Assembly: GCA_021805305.1 (NCBI GenBank)
Contig: JAJZFO010000205.1
Span: forward strand, 1-5,227
Direction: 5' to 3'
Length of the DNA stretch: 5,227 nucleotides
DNA from: Actinomycetes bacterium
Lineage (GTDB): Bacteria; Actinomycetota; Acidimicrobiia; Acidimicrobiales; RAAP-2
The translations under genes and the position numbers were made by a program. Numbering within the stretch: position 1 is the stretch's first letter; every line of letters begins with the position of its first letter. Below are positions 4,424-5,227 of this stretch, piece after piece. The notes under the pieces were generated by a model, which worked only from the letters and a program-made list of their open reading frames with translations, searched no databases and was not told the origin of the DNA.

Positions 4424-5227
4424 ATGACCGAAGCCCCCAAGCGGCGATTTTCGATGCCGCGCGAGATTCGCATCATCCTCAGCGTCGGATCGCTGCTCTT
4501 CGTGTTCGAGTACCTGGTGCTGCCCCAGTTCGCCTCGGCCCGCCACTCGCTGCACCTGCTCGCCCAGCTCAACCCCCTGCTGGTGGCGGTGGCGGTCGTC
4601 TTGGAGATGGCCGCGATCTACGCCTACGTGGAGTTGACCCGCGCCGTTCTCTACCCGCACGCACCGAGCCGTTACAACATCGTGCGCGTCAACCTGGCGG
4701 GCCTGGCGATCGGTCACGTCGTACCGGGCGGGGCCGCTCCCTCGGGCGCGCTGGCCTACCGGATCTTCTCGGAGTTGGGCGTGCCCAAGGACACCAGCGC
4801 CTTCGGACTCGCCGCGCAGGGTGCGGGTTCGGCGGTGGTGCTGAACATCCTCTTTTGGATTGCGCTGGTCATCTCGATCCCCCTCAACGGCATCAACCCG
4901 GGTTACGGCTTCGCGGCCCTCGCGGGGGTGTTCTTACTCCTGGCCTTCTTCGGCACCGTGTTCTTGATCACGCGGGGCCAGCGGCGCGCGGACGCGTGGT
5001 TGCGCGCCGCGGCGCGCCACCTCCCGGCGCTGAACCCGGACAAGATCTCGGTGTTGCTGGTGAAGGTGGCGGACCGCATCAACCTGCTCATCCGTTCGCG
5101 GCGCACGCTGTGGACGGCGTTCACCTGGGCGAGCCTGAACTGGCTCCTGGACGCCGCCTGTCTGTGGGTGTTCATCTGGGCCTTCGGCACCGTGATCTCG
5201 CCGGTCGACCTGCTCGTGGCCTACGGG
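4424..5227 (+). CDS. Flippase-like integral membrane protein (LPG synthase TM region / UPF0104 type), 3'-partial
   Basis: The frame opens at ATG 4424 and runs without a stop to the right edge, giving 268 visible residues. A short basic N-terminus (MTEAPKRRFSMPREIR) precedes hydrophobic segments at about 16-35, 51-70, 86-105, 130-154, 162-183 and 229-257, so it is a polytopic inner-membrane protein. The most telling stretch is NLAGLAIGHVVPGGAAPSGA (90-109) followed by AYRIFSELGVP, resembling the conserved VPGG(a)G block of the lysylphosphatidylglycerol synthase TM-region family (UPF0104, YbhN, AglD-like). Members include the lipid-flipping domain of MprF and proteins linked to polyprenol-linked glycans; most are uncharacterised. 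Family length is usually 300-350 residues, so perhaps 50-80 are missing. It is divergently arranged with a polyprenol-phosphate glycosyltransferase gene, hinting at a shared lipid-carrier or envelope role, which is inference. Family assignment is from motif and topology only. Confidence 0.75.
   Translation, partial: MTEAPKRRFSMPREIRIILSVGSLLFVFEYLVLPQFASARHSLHLLAQLNPLLVAVAVVLEMAAIYAYVELTRAVLYPHAPSRYNIVRVNLAGLAIGHVVPGGAAPSGALAYRIFSELGVPKDTSAFGLAAQGAGSAVVLNILFWIALVISIPLNGINPGYGFAALAGVFLLLAFFGTVFLITRGQRRADAWLRAAARHLPALNPDKISVLLVKVADRINLLIRSRRTLWTAFTWASLNWLLDAACLWVFIWAFGTVISPVDLLVAYG

Noticed and set aside
4151..4717. Minus-strand open frame (188 codons) spanning the divergent promoter region
   Set aside because: It overlaps the glycosyltransferase in a wrong frame and the membrane protein antisense, and crosses the promoter region. 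Its translation changes character along its length and has no domain.
4903..5190. Minus-strand open frame of 95 codons at the right end
   Set aside because: It lies opposite the continuous membrane-protein frame, has Arg/Ala-rich composition and no motif.

Overview
The window is GC-rich (roughly two thirds G+C), densely coded DNA. It most likely comes from an actinobacterium. The strongest lineage clue is the mycothiol synthase-type (MshD) C-terminal domain at the left edge, because mycothiol is essentially an actinobacterial thiol. Menaquinone genes, a polyprenol-phosphate-mannose-type glycosyltransferase, and promoters whose -10 box sits directly against the start codon (leaderless architecture) agree with this. 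A deep-branching class such as Acidimicrobiia is possible, but I cannot establish it from the sequence.

Layout. (1) Positions 1-481, plus strand: 3' part of an mshD-like acetyltransferase gene cut by the left edge. (2) 475-1176, minus strand: a complete VIT1/CCC1-family metal-ion transporter, converging on mshD with its stop codon overlapping the mshD stop region. (3) 1250-3629, plus strand: a tight three-gene operon of a MaoC-like (R)-hydratase (TTG start), the methyltransferase MenG/UbiE and isochorismate synthase MenF, joined by ATGA and TGATG stop/start overlaps. (4) 3592-4338 (or 4341), minus strand: a Dpm1/Ppm1-type GT2 glycosyltransferase whose 3' end overlaps the menF 3' end by 38 bp. 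(5) 4424 to the right edge, plus strand: a multi-pass membrane protein of the flippase-like LPG-synthase-TM (UPF0104/YbhN/AglD) type, cut by the edge. It runs divergently from the glycosyltransferase across an 82-86 bp promoter region.

How the genes fit together. MenF makes isochorismate from chorismate, the first committed menaquinone step. MenG performs the last step, methylation of demethylmenaquinone. The operon therefore pairs the two ends of the pathway, with an unexplained acyl hydratase at its head. The divergent pair on the right looks like a lipid-carrier or cell-envelope module: a cytoplasmic enzyme loading a sugar onto polyprenyl phosphate, next to a membrane protein of a family that includes lipid translocators. 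The left pair concerns redox thiol synthesis and iron or manganese handling.

I saw no mobile element, CRISPR array, tRNA, rRNA or clear foreign insertion. The window looks like ordinary core chromosome. The more interesting signals are the compact promoter and start architecture, the gene-end overlaps and two conserved-looking neighbourhoods, rather than a new defence or mobile system.
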